Below, piece by piece: positions 8,196-15,575 of a stretch of DNA of 54,599 nt; position 1 is the first letter of the stretch; each line of letters opens with the position of its first letter. The DNA is from Eubacteriales bacterium (GTDB taxonomy: Bacteria > Bacillota > Clostridia > Christensenellales > CAG-138). The notes beneath the pieces are model-generated. The model was not told where the DNA came from. It was given only the letters and a program-made list of their open reading frames with translations, and did no database searches. The translations under genes and the position numbers were made by a program. Location of the stretch: positions 1 to 54,599 of the forward strand of contig JAJFTZ010000023.1 of assembly GCA_021372675.1 (NCBI GenBank). Reading direction: 5' to 3'.

Positions 8196-9578
8196 ATGGA
8201 TATACGGCAAAAAGAAACGATAAAGATCGTTAAGCAAAAGAAAAAGCGCTCCGTCTGGGCAAAGCTCGCCCTGATTTTAGGCGCGCTTATTCTCCTATGC
8301 GCGCTCGCGGCGGTATTCCTGGGGCTGAACCTTCTCAACAGGCTCAACCGGCCGGAAACGCCCACCGTGTTCGCCGACGAGGACGAGCTCGCGGAAACGC
8401 CCGCGCCGACGCCCGCGTTGAGCGCCGCCCCCTCCGGCACGCCGGCGCCGTCGCCCAGCCCTTCGCCTACGCCCACCCCGGTTTTGCCGCTCGCGGACGT
8501 TTACCCGCAGACCATTTTGGACGACGGCACTCTCGCCAAGATGCGGGCCGAGGCCGGCGACGAGCGCTACACCCACGTTTTGCTCATCGGCGTGGACCGC
8601 CGCGGCGCAAGCGGCAACTCGCGCGCCGACACGCTGATGATCGCCACCATCGACCGCGTGAACAAGCGGCTGAAGCTCACCTCCCTTTTGCGCGACACGC
8701 TCGTGAACATCCCGGGCGTAGGCTACGGCAAGCTCAATTCGTCGGCGGCCAAGGGCGGCGTGGCGCTTTTGATGCAAACCGTCAACGAGAACTTCCACAT
8801 GAACCTACAAAGCTATGTTCTGGTGGATTTCGATATGTTCGAGCAGGTCATCGACGAGCTCGGCGGCATCACCGTGGAGATGAGCGCGGCGGAGATTTCA
8901 GCCGCCAACGACTGCATCGCGGGCCTCAACAAGCAGCGCGGCGTGAGCTATCTTTGGGACGGTTTCATCTTCGCCAACGCGGGCAACGTGAAGCTGACGG
9001 GCAAGCAGGCGCTCGGGTTTGCCCGCGTGCGGCACCTCGATAGCGACTTCAACCGCGTCAACCGCCAATTTTCGGTGCTCACCGCGGTGTTCGCCAAGTT
9101 CATGAAAATGAGCCTCACCAAACAGTACGCCATGCTCGACAAGCTGCTGCCGCATGTGGAGACCAACATGCAAAACGCCGCTATCATCGACAGCATGCTG
9201 AGCGTATTAACCTTGGATACCAAGGGACTTTTGCATTACCGCGCGCCCGCCGACGAGCTTTATAAGGGCGGCACCTACGAGCGCTCTTCGGTGCTGTTTG
9301 CCGATCTCCCCGCGAACGCGCTCGCGATGCACCAGTTCATTTTCGATTCCGCCTCCGAACCCAAAAAAGCCGAGGTGCTCAAGCCCGGCGAATCCCTGCC
9401 GCCGCGCACGCCCTCGCCCACCTATCTGCTGCCGGAGTACCCCGGCTACTACGATGGCGGTTCTTACGTTTACCCCACGCTCGATCCCGCGACGTATACG
9501 CCCGAGCCCACGATTGAAGCATGGCCCTCGCCGGAGGATACGTCCGTACCGGAGGATACGTCCTCGCAGGGGAATTGA
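8196..9578 (+). CDS. LytR-CpsA-Psr (LCP) family cell-wall glycopolymer ligase
   Basis: This 460-residue membrane protein has a Lys-rich cytoplasmic tail, one membrane helix (about 27-50), a Pro/Thr/Ser-rich stalk (about 60-103) and an extracellular LCP domain (about 120-370). The LCP hallmarks are present: HVLLIGVDRRG, RADTLMIATID, LTSLLRDTLVNIPG, and the ARVRHLDSDFNRVNRQ segment whose arginines bind the polyprenyl pyrophosphate. LCP enzymes transfer teichoic acids or capsular polymers from lipid carriers to peptidoglycan. The C-terminal about 80 residues are proline-rich with a tandem PEDTSVPEDTS, and are probably disordered. It follows the GNAT gene closely; the VOC gene lies 36 bases downstream. 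Confidence 0.93.
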   Translation: MDIRQKETIKIVKQKKKRSVWAKLALILGALILLCALAAVFLGLNLLNRLNRPETPTVFADEDELAETPAPTPALSAAPSGTPAPSPSPSPTPTPVLPLADVYPQTILDDGTLAKMRAEAGDERYTHVLLIGVDRRGASGNSRADTLMIATIDRVNKRLKLTSLLRDTLVNIPGVGYGKLNSSAAKGGVALLMQTVNENFHMNLQSYVLVDFDMFEQVIDELGGITVEMSAAEISAANDCIAGLNKQRGVSYLWDGFIFANAGNVKLTGKQALGFARVRHLDSDFNRVNRQFSVLTAVFAKFMKMSLTKQYAMLDKLLPHVETNMQNAAIIDSMLSVLTLDTKGLLHYRAPADELYKGGTYERSSVLFADLPANALAMHQFIFDSASEPKKAEVLKPGESLPPRTPSPTYLLPEYPGYYDGGSYVYPTLDPATYTPEPTIEAWPSPEDTSVPEDTSSQGN

Positions 9579-9614
9579 AAAAATAAAAGCGCGGATTGCG
9601 GGAGGCGTTTTGAA

Positions 9615-9965
9615 ATGAAGATCGGCGAAGTATGCTTGTTGACGAGCGACGTTACCCGCTTGTCCGATTTCTATAAAACGCTGCTTCATGTTGACAACGG
9701 CAGCGACGATGACGTTCACCAGTTTATCCTTGCGGAGGAAACGACGCTTACCGTTTACAACGACGGCGCCGAGCGCGGGGTCAGCCCGCAAAACATCTGC
9801 CTGGCGTTTACGGTGGACGATGTGGACGCCGAATTCGAGCGTCTAAAGGCGCTCGGCGTTACGATCGTTTCCCCGCCCACGATAAGGCCTTGGGGCGCGA
9901 AAAACATGAGCTTTCTCGACCCCGACGGGAACCTGGTCACATTTCGGTGCTTTCCTAAACAGTGA
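9615..9965 (+). CDS. VOC (glyoxalase/bleomycin-resistance fold) protein
   Basis: This 116-residue protein is one vicinal-oxygen-chelate unit: two beta-alpha-beta-beta-beta halves, starting CLLTSDVTRLSDFYKTLLH and ending MSFLDPDGNLVTFRCF. Such proteins dimerise and bind a metal for isomerisation, dioxygenation or ligand sequestration. The substrate cannot be predicted. GGGAGG precedes the ATG. It ends the transcript started at 7549, and a strong terminator follows 32 bases later. Confidence 0.88.
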   Translation: MKIGEVCLLTSDVTRLSDFYKTLLHVDNGSDDDVHQFILAEETTLTVYNDGAERGVSPQNICLAFTVDDVDAEFERLKALGVTIVSPPTIRPWGAKNMSFLDPDGNLVTFRCFPKQ

Positions 9966-9997
9966 GTCTACGATAAAGATTCTTTCTGAAACAGAAA

Positions 9998-10040
9998 GCC
10001 GCGGCCGCATCGCTTCTTTTGCGATGCGGCCACGGTTTTT
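9998..10040. terminator. Strong intrinsic terminator between convergent genes
   Basis: A GC-rich hairpin with arms at 9998-10013 and 10021-10036 (one bulge) is followed by TTTTT on the plus strand. A second short hairpin (CTTTCTG/CAGAAAG) just before it supplies U residues on the minus strand, so it may serve both the VOC and the diguanylate cyclase genes. Confidence 0.85.
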
Positions 10041-10053
10041 ATATTTCAACACC

Positions 10054-11211
10054 TTACCCGCGCGCGTCGGCGTTTTCCGCCTCGCTGAGCGCGGCGCGCT
10101 TCTGCTCGTACATGCTGGTATCGAGCCGCTTATAAAACTCGCGCTGCGTCATATGGGATTTGATGCCGCAGGTCTCGCTGCCTATGCTTAGGCTCACGGT
10201 GAACGGATAGAGCTTTCGCGCGTTGAGCGCGGCGAGGCCGCTAGATATGTTTTTGAGCACGTCGTCGGTCGTCATCCCCGCGCCGGCGCCGAACAATATG
10301 GCGAATTCGTCGCCGCCCACGCGCGCCACAAGGTCCTTGCGGCGGGCGCTGCGCCTTAACAGCTCCGCGACGGAGCGGAGCACCCTGTCGCCCGTGTCGT
10401 GGCCGTAGCGGTCGTTGATCAGCTTGAAGCGGTCGATATCCACCATTACGCCGCAGAGCCTTTTATGCTTGCTGCCGGTGGAAAAATACGCCTCGAGCAC
10501 CGCGTCGAACCTGCGGCGGTTGTAAAGGCCGGTAAGGTGATCCGTGTTCGCCTGCACGTTTTGCATGTTGATGTAAAGGAGCAAAGACGCAAGCGAAAAG
10601 GCGAGCCATATCACGTTGAGATTCGGCAAAACGCCCTCCGCGATCCCCGCCGCAACGGGGAGAAGCGCGCCGGAAAGCAAAATGGAAAACTCTTGGCGGA
10701 TCATGGCCGCGCGCTTATACCACACGGTCGCGAGGTAGAAAAGAATGTAGCTGTAGCAAACGGCGACCATCAGCGCGAAGTACGGCCCGCGCGCGTAAAC
10801 GTTGTTTGCGGCGATCGTAAACGTAAAAGCGAAGCGCAGGCTGATGAGCGAAAACAGCGCGTTGAGCGCGATGGGTAAAACGAGCGCGAAAAGGAACGCG
10901 GGCTTGGGGCTCTGCTCGCGGCGGATGAGATGGTAAAGATAAAGCACCAAAAGCGCCCCGGGCACCGGCGCGAGGGTGTAGTAAGCGGCCACGGCAAAGG
11001 GGAGCGCGCCGCGCGAAAGCTCGTCGGCTCTACCGCTCAAAAGGCTCATGCCCGCGTCCAAAACGAGAAGAAGCGCGTTGAACACGAGCATATATAAAAA
11101 CGTGGTCTGCGAATGCTTGTGGCGTATGCCGTGCCGGCGGAGGTTGAAGAATACGACCGACAAAAGGAAAAGCCCCACCGCGGCGTTTTGTACCTCGTAT
11201 GCGGTCTGCAC
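10054..11211 (-). CDS. Membrane-bound GGDEF diguanylate cyclase
   Basis: The 385-residue protein starts at GTG 11211, nine bases behind AAAGGAGG. About seven hydrophobic helices fill residues 8-215 as an integral-membrane sensor. They are followed by a GGDEF domain (about 225-375) with the entry motif DHLTGLYNRRRF and an intact active site VGGDEFAILFG. An RRKD motif five residues upstream of GGDEF matches the RxxD inhibitory site, so product feedback is likely. It makes cyclic di-GMP from two GTP. The sensed signal is unknown. It stands alone between two terminators, facing the VOC gene. Confidence 0.93.
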   Translation of the reverse strand: MQTAYEVQNAAVGLFLLSVVFFNLRRHGIRHKHSQTTFLYMLVFNALLLVLDAGMSLLSGRADELSRGALPFAVAAYYTLAPVPGALLVLYLYHLIRREQSPKPAFLFALVLPIALNALFSLISLRFAFTFTIAANNVYARGPYFALMVAVCYSYILFYLATVWYKRAAMIRQEFSILLSGALLPVAAGIAEGVLPNLNVIWLAFSLASLLLYINMQNVQANTDHLTGLYNRRRFDAVLEAYFSTGSKHKRLCGVMVDIDRFKLINDRYGHDTGDRVLRSVAELLRRSARRKDLVARVGGDEFAILFGAGAGMTTDDVLKNISSGLAALNARKLYPFTVSLSIGSETCGIKSHMTQREFYKRLDTSMYEQKRAALSEAENADARG

Positions 11212-11235
11212 GCGTTAAAGCCTCCTTTCGGTAGG

Positions 11236-11264
11236 TCAAAAAAGCGGCAGAACCACTTTTTTGA
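11236..11264 (-). terminator. Terminator after the cyclophilin gene
   Basis: TCAAAAAAGTGG pairs with CCGCTTTTTTGA around a five-base loop. The symmetric A and U tracts let it work on the minus strand for the cyclophilin gene just upstream. Confidence 0.75.
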
Positions 11265-11306
11265 GGGTTACGGGAAGCACCTGTTTCTTTCGATCGTTTC
11301 CCGGCC

Positions 11307-12014
11307 TTAGTCCGCGGGCAGCTTTTCGGGCTCCGCGAGCTCCGGGCCGTCGACGGTGATCGATTCGATCACCACGTCCGCAAGCGGCTTATCGTCCTTA
11401 TCCGTCTCCACGGCGGCGATTAAATCCACCACTTCGATGCCGCTTGTCACGCGGCCGAACGCCGCATACTCGCCGTCGAGCCCGGTATAATCCTGATGCA
11501 TGATGAAAAACTGCGAGCCGGCGCTGTTGTAGGGCCGCTGCCTGCGCGCCATGGAGATAACGCCGCGCTCGTGCGAGATTGGGTTTTCAAAGCCGTTCGC
11601 GGCGAATTCGCCCGTAATGAAGTAGCCGGGGCCTCCCGTGCCGTCGCCCAGCGGGTCGCCGCCCTGCACCATGAAACCCGGTATGACGCGGTGGAAGATG
11701 AGCCCGTCGTAAAAGCCCGCCCGGGCGAGCGAAACGAAGTTCTTTACCGTTTCGGGCGCGAGGTCGGGATAAAGCTCGAGCTCGATGGCGCCGAAATCCT
11801 TCACAACAATGGTCGCCTTCATAACCTTGCCGGGCCCCGCCGAGGGCGCGGGCGCGGGCGGCGAGGGGAACGCGGGAAACGTCGCCTCCGCGCTCTGCGC
11901 GGGCGTCGCGGAAGAGGCGGGCGCCGTCCCGTCCTCGCCGCCCTTTAGCGAGCAGCCGGGCAGAAACGCCGCGGCAAACAAGAGGCACAACGTTATGCAA
12001 AATAGCCTTCGCAT
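11307..12014 (-). CDS. Cyclophilin-type peptidyl-prolyl isomerase, lipoprotein
   Basis: The start at ATG 12014 (MRRLFC) is chosen because AAAGGA lies eight bases upstream, giving 235 residues. A signal peptide ends at the lipobox LPGC, so it is a membrane-anchored extracytoplasmic lipoprotein. A Ser/Ala/Pro linker leads to a cyclophilin domain (about 65-225) containing FHRVIPGFMVQGGDPLGDG and GSQFFIMH, with the catalytic Arg of FHRVIPGF and the QFFI motif retained. It catalyses proline cis-trans isomerisation during folding of exported proteins. A promoter at 12083-12111 drives it, divergent from the PQQ-propeller gene. Confidence 0.94.
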   Translation of the reverse strand: MRRLFCITLCLLFAAAFLPGCSLKGGEDGTAPASSATPAQSAEATFPAFPSPPAPAPSAGPGKVMKATIVVKDFGAIELELYPDLAPETVKNFVSLARAGFYDGLIFHRVIPGFMVQGGDPLGDGTGGPGYFITGEFAANGFENPISHERGVISMARRQRPYNSAGSQFFIMHQDYTGLDGEYAAFGRVTSGIEVVDLIAAVETDKDDKPLADVVIESITVDGPELAEPEKLPAD

Positions 12015-12082
12015 GAAATACATCCTTTCGGGCCGTGTTGGGGAAATACGCGCCATACGGCCCCGTAGCCCCCGTTTTTTTT

Positions 12083-12111
12083 ACTCTACCACGGCGCTTT
12101 ACCGCCGTCAA
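12083..12111 (-). promoter_or_regulatory. Promoter for the cyclophilin gene
   Basis: TTGACG (12106-12111) and TAGAGT (12083-12088) on the minus strand are spaced by 17 bases, about 68 bases before the ATG. Confidence 0.65.
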
Positions 12112-12116
12112 CCGCA

Positions 12117-12145
12117 TTGCGCGGGCGCTCCAAATCCTGTATAAT
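12117..12145 (+). promoter_or_regulatory. Promoter for the PQQ-propeller gene
   Basis: TATAAT at 12140-12145 with a weak TTGCGC 17 bases upstream. Because transcription would begin near 12152, the in-frame GTG at 12151 cannot be the start, which supports the TTG start at 12244. Confidence 0.6.
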
Positions 12146-12243
12146 GCAACGTGAAAAAGCGCTTTGCGGGGAATAAAACGCAGCGCCGCGCTTTTCAAGC
12201 ATCGCGCCCCCTTTTTCGGGCGCGGGAAGCTGAGGTTAATGTT

Positions 12244-14031
12244 TTGGCTGCCAAAAGAAGAAGGCGGAGGCGCACGAGCGCCCCGCAGGTGATCCTTATC
12301 CTCGTTCTTTTCATCATCGCGCTCGCGCTCGGCGCGCTTCTCCTTTTCCGCTCCTGTACGCCCAACGACGCGCAGAAGCCTCCGGAGAGCCCGGGAGGCT
12401 TTTTTAACACGATCTTCCCTACGGCGAAGCCCGAGCTTACGCCGGAGCCCACGGCAACACCCGAGCCCACGCCCACGCCCATCCCCGACCCCGGAAGCGT
12501 CGAGGGCACGCGCTCGAGCGATTTCGGCCTTGAAACGGAAATGCAGCTCGACGGCTCCGCGATCGAAAGCTATATCCGCGATACGGGCCTAGATTTCGGC
12601 GATCCCGAAAACTACACGGCGCTCGAGGGCGTGATTACCTTCCGCGGCAACAATTACCGCGACGCGCCCGCCTACGGCACCGCCGGCGCGGTAAAGGAAA
12701 AGAAGCTCGAGCTTGTTTGGGAAAAGGATATCCCGGGCAGCATCTCCAAGAGCGACGAGGGGGCCTGGTTCGGCTGCGGCTGGACGGGACAGCCGCTCAT
12801 CGTGCGCTGGCCCGAAGCCACGCGCCGCGCTATGAACCTTTACGGCGAAAAGAAAAGCAAGGACGGCCTTGTGGAGATCGTATACGCCACCGAAAACAGC
12901 TTCATCTACTTCCTCGACTTGGAGGACGGCAGCTTCACGCGCGATAAGATCAACGGTAAATGGACGTTCAAGGGCGCGGGAAGCTTAGACCCGCGCGGCT
13001 ATCCGCTCCTCTACGTGGGCGCGGGCGACGCGGGCCCCAACGGCCCCGCCGAAAACATGATCATAAGCCTGATCGACGGCAAAAAGCTCTATAGCTACGG
13101 CGCGCGCGACCCATATTCGCTCCGAAGCTTCATCGCGTTCGACCCGGCCACGCTCGTGCACGCGGCTACGGATACCGTCACCTACGCCTCCGAAACGGGC
13201 ATCATCTACCAGATGAAGCTCAACACCAGTTACGACGAAGCGGCGGGCACGATTTCCGTAAACCCGACGAACATCCTCAAATGGCGCTACACCACCGCGC
13301 GAAGCCGCGCGGGCGGCACCGGCGCTTACTGGCTCGGCTTTGAATCGAGCCCCGTCATATGGCGGCACTTCATGTACGTGGCCGATAACGCCGGCGATCT
13401 TTTCTGCATCGACATCAACACCATGGAGGTCGTGTGGATGCAGGACGTGCTCGACGACACCAACTGCTCGCCGGTGTTCGAGATCGACGAGGAAACGGGC
13501 GAGGCTTCCATCTACATCGGCACCTCGCTCCATTGGACGGCCGATTCCAACAATTCCGGCCATATCCCCTTCTGGCGCATCGACGCGCTCACCGGCAAGG
13601 TGGTTTGGGAAGCTACGGGCTACCGCGTAACGAGGAACGCCAACATCTCGGGCGGCATACAGGACACCGCCGCCATCGGCAAGCACAACGTATCCGACCT
13701 CGTCTACGTCGCCTATGCCCGCACCGCCGATACGGAGACGCGCGGCCTCATCGTTGCCTACGATAAGGCGACCGGCGAGGAGCGCTTTGTTAAAAACCTC
13801 GACGCGTACACATGGTCCTCCCCCATCATCCTCTACGACGACGACGGCAACGGCTATGTTGTGGTGTTCGATTCCTCGGGCAAATGCTATTTGTTCGACG
13901 GCAGTTCCGGCACGCAGCTCGACAAGCTCGACCTTGGCGAGGGCAATTTCGAGGCAAGCCCCGCCGCGTTTAACAACATGATCGTGGTCGGCTCGCGCGG
14001 CTCCAAGATCTTCGGCATCAAGCTCAAATAA
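12244..14031 (+). CDS. PQQ-like beta-propeller membrane protein
   Basis: The likely start is TTG 12244, eight bases behind GAGG and in frame with a Lys/Arg-rich N-terminus, giving 595 residues. An upstream GTG at 12151 sits on the predicted transcription start. One membrane helix (VILILVLFIIALALGALLLF) is followed by a Pro/Thr-rich stalk, then an extracellular seven- or eight-bladed propeller with PQQ/BamB-type blade signatures such as DLFCIDINTMEVVWMQDV and GLIVAYDKATGEERFVKNL. Such propellers are binding or scaffold modules; no dehydrogenase residues are evident. The function is unknown. A terminator overlapping the next gene's leader begins 27 bases after the stop. Confidence 0.85.
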   Translation: MAAKRRRRRRTSAPQVILILVLFIIALALGALLLFRSCTPNDAQKPPESPGGFFNTIFPTAKPELTPEPTATPEPTPTPIPDPGSVEGTRSSDFGLETEMQLDGSAIESYIRDTGLDFGDPENYTALEGVITFRGNNYRDAPAYGTAGAVKEKKLELVWEKDIPGSISKSDEGAWFGCGWTGQPLIVRWPEATRRAMNLYGEKKSKDGLVEIVYATENSFIYFLDLEDGSFTRDKINGKWTFKGAGSLDPRGYPLLYVGAGDAGPNGPAENMIISLIDGKKLYSYGARDPYSLRSFIAFDPATLVHAATDTVTYASETGIIYQMKLNTSYDEAAGTISVNPTNILKWRYTTARSRAGGTGAYWLGFESSPVIWRHFMYVADNAGDLFCIDINTMEVVWMQDVLDDTNCSPVFEIDEETGEASIYIGTSLHWTADSNNSGHIPFWRIDALTGKVVWEATGYRVTRNANISGGIQDTAAIGKHNVSDLVYVAYARTADTETRGLIVAYDKATGEERFVKNLDAYTWSSPIILYDDDGNGYVVVFDSSGKCYLFDGSSGTQLDKLDLGEGNFEASPAAFNNMIVVGSRGSKIFGIKLK

Positions 14032-14057
14032 CATTTTTCATGTGATGAACCTTAAAT

Positions 14058-14090
14058 CCCCCGCATAAAAACATGCGGGGGTCTTTTTTT
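14058..14090 (+). terminator. Intrinsic terminator directly abutting the next start codon
   Basis: CCCCCGCAT (14058-14066) pairs perfectly with ATGCGGGGG (14073-14081) around AAAAAC, followed by TCTTTTTTT up to 14090. The symporter ATG begins at 14091. Confidence 0.9.
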
Positions 14091-15434
14091 ATGCTCGATG
14101 AACGCATCAACATCGCCATGGCGTTTCTTCTGCTCGCGGCGGGCGTTTACTTCAGCGGCGTTACGCGCTTTTTTCAGGTAACGCGCTTTTTCACCATGCT
14201 CACAACGCCCTTCAAGCGCCGCGCGGGCAAAGCCGGCATATCGCCGTTTCGCGCGCTTTCCACCGCGCTCGCGGGCTCGGTGGGCACGGGCAATATCGCG
14301 GGCGTGGCGAGCGCACTCGCCATAGGCGGTCCCGGCGCGATATTTTGGATGTGGGTGAGCGCGGTTTTCGGTATGGCCACGAAATTCGCGGAGGTTGTGC
14401 TCGCCGTAAAATACCGCGAGCGCGGCGCGGACGGCGAGTGGAAGGGCGGCGCGATGTACTGCATCGCGCGCGGCATGAATAAAAAATGGCGTTGGCTCGC
14501 GGCGGCGTTTTGCGTGCTCGGCATGCTCGCCTCCTTCGGCGTGGGCAACATGGTGCAGGTAAACACCATTTCCGCCGCGGCGGAGCAGGCCTTTTTTGCG
14601 TTTGCCCCCTCGGCGAGCGTCACGGCCATAGACCTCGGCACGGGGCTCTTCGTGGCGGCGGCGGTGGGCGCCGTGACCTTCGGCGGCGCGCGGCGCGTAG
14701 GCGCGGCGGCGGAGGTGCTGGTGCCGTTTATGAGCGTTTTGTACATCGCCGCGTCGCTTCTCGTGATCGTGCCGAACTTCAGCCTTTTCCCACGAGCCAT
14801 GGCAGAGATTTTTAGCGGCGCATTCGGGGGCTTTCGTCCCGTGATCGGCGGCGGCGTGGGCTTCACGCTCGCGCAGTCGTTCAAATGCGGCGTGATGCGC
14901 GGCGTGTTCTCCAACGAGGCGGGCCTCGGATCCGCGCCCATCGCGCATGCGGCGGCAGAAACCAAAAGCCCCGTGGAGCAGGGAATGCTGGGCATTATGG
15001 AAGTGTTTATCGACACCGTCGTCATGTGCAGCCTCACGGGGTTCATGGTGCTGATGGCGGGGATCGACATCCCCTACGGCGACGCGAACGCAAACGGCAT
15101 GCAGATATCCGCCGCGGCGCTCTCCACCGTTTTGGGCGCGCGCCCCACCGGGCTTTTTTTAGCGGTGTCGGTGCTTTTGTTCGCGTTCTGCTCGGTGCTC
15201 ACATGGTCGCTCTACGGCGCGCGCTGCGCCGAGTACCTTTTTGGGGGGCGGGGTGTGTTCTTTTACAGGATCGTATTTTTATGCGCGGTCATCATTGGCG
15301 CGTCGCTCGAGGCGTCGCTCGTGTGGCGGCTTGGGGAAACCTTTAACTCGCTCATGGCCATCCCCAACCTCGTCATGCTCACGGCGCTCGCGCCCGGCGT
15401 GAAAAAGGCGGTGCGCTCCTACAAAACGCTTTAA
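14091..15434 (+). CDS. Alanine/glycine:cation symporter (AGCS family)
   Basis: Starting at ATG 14091 (MLDERIN) the protein has 447 residues and about ten or eleven membrane helices. It has the family signature (GSVGTGNIAGVASALAIGGPGAIFWMW) that forms the cation/amino-acid site, and the later GVMRGVFSNEAGLGSAPIAHAAA. It imports alanine or glycine with sodium or protons. An ATG at 14073 lies in the terminator stem and lacks a ribosome site. No ordinary Shine-Dalgarno stands before 14091 except the G-run of the terminator stem itself, so termination and translation initiation appear mutually exclusive. The specific substrate is inferred from the family. Confidence 0.93.
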   Translation: MLDERINIAMAFLLLAAGVYFSGVTRFFQVTRFFTMLTTPFKRRAGKAGISPFRALSTALAGSVGTGNIAGVASALAIGGPGAIFWMWVSAVFGMATKFAEVVLAVKYRERGADGEWKGGAMYCIARGMNKKWRWLAAAFCVLGMLASFGVGNMVQVNTISAAAEQAFFAFAPSASVTAIDLGTGLFVAAAVGAVTFGGARRVGAAAEVLVPFMSVLYIAASLLVIVPNFSLFPRAMAEIFSGAFGGFRPVIGGGVGFTLAQSFKCGVMRGVFSNEAGLGSAPIAHAAAETKSPVEQGMLGIMEVFIDTVVMCSLTGFMVLMAGIDIPYGDANANGMQISAAALSTVLGARPTGLFLAVSVLLFAFCSVLTWSLYGARCAEYLFGGRGVFFYRIVFLCAVIIGASLEASLVWRLGETFNSLMAIPNLVMLTALAPGVKKAVRSYKTL

Positions 15435-15491
15435 AAATAACTTCCCCGCGCGCCGCATAGCGCTAAAATTCACGATCTATGGTACAATAAG

Positions 15492-15563
15492 GGCTAAGGG
15501 TAAAAGGTGAAAGACTAGGGGATTCTTTCGTCCTTCACTTTTAGTTTTTAGTCCTTAATCTAC
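15492..15563 (+). repeat. Long imperfect inverted repeat in the hflX leader
   Basis: The segment starting AAGGGCTAAGGGTAAAAGG (from about 15489) is an imperfect inverted repeat of the segment ending CTTTTAGTTTTTAGTCCTT (to about 15558), with about 14 bases between the arms. It lies between a weak TACAAT (15482-15487) and the hflX ATG, so it would form a leader hairpin. Confidence 0.5.
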
Positions 15564-15575
15564 ATGTGAGGTTTT

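Noticed and set aside
12151..12243. GTG start extending the PQQ-propeller protein by 31 residues
   Set aside because: The GTG sits on the predicted transcription start and lacks a ribosome site; TTG 12244 with GAGG upstream suits the membrane-helix start better.
12985..14034. 349-codon open frame on the minus strand
   Set aside because: Mirror of the PQQ-propeller gene with no ribosome site or protein-like features.
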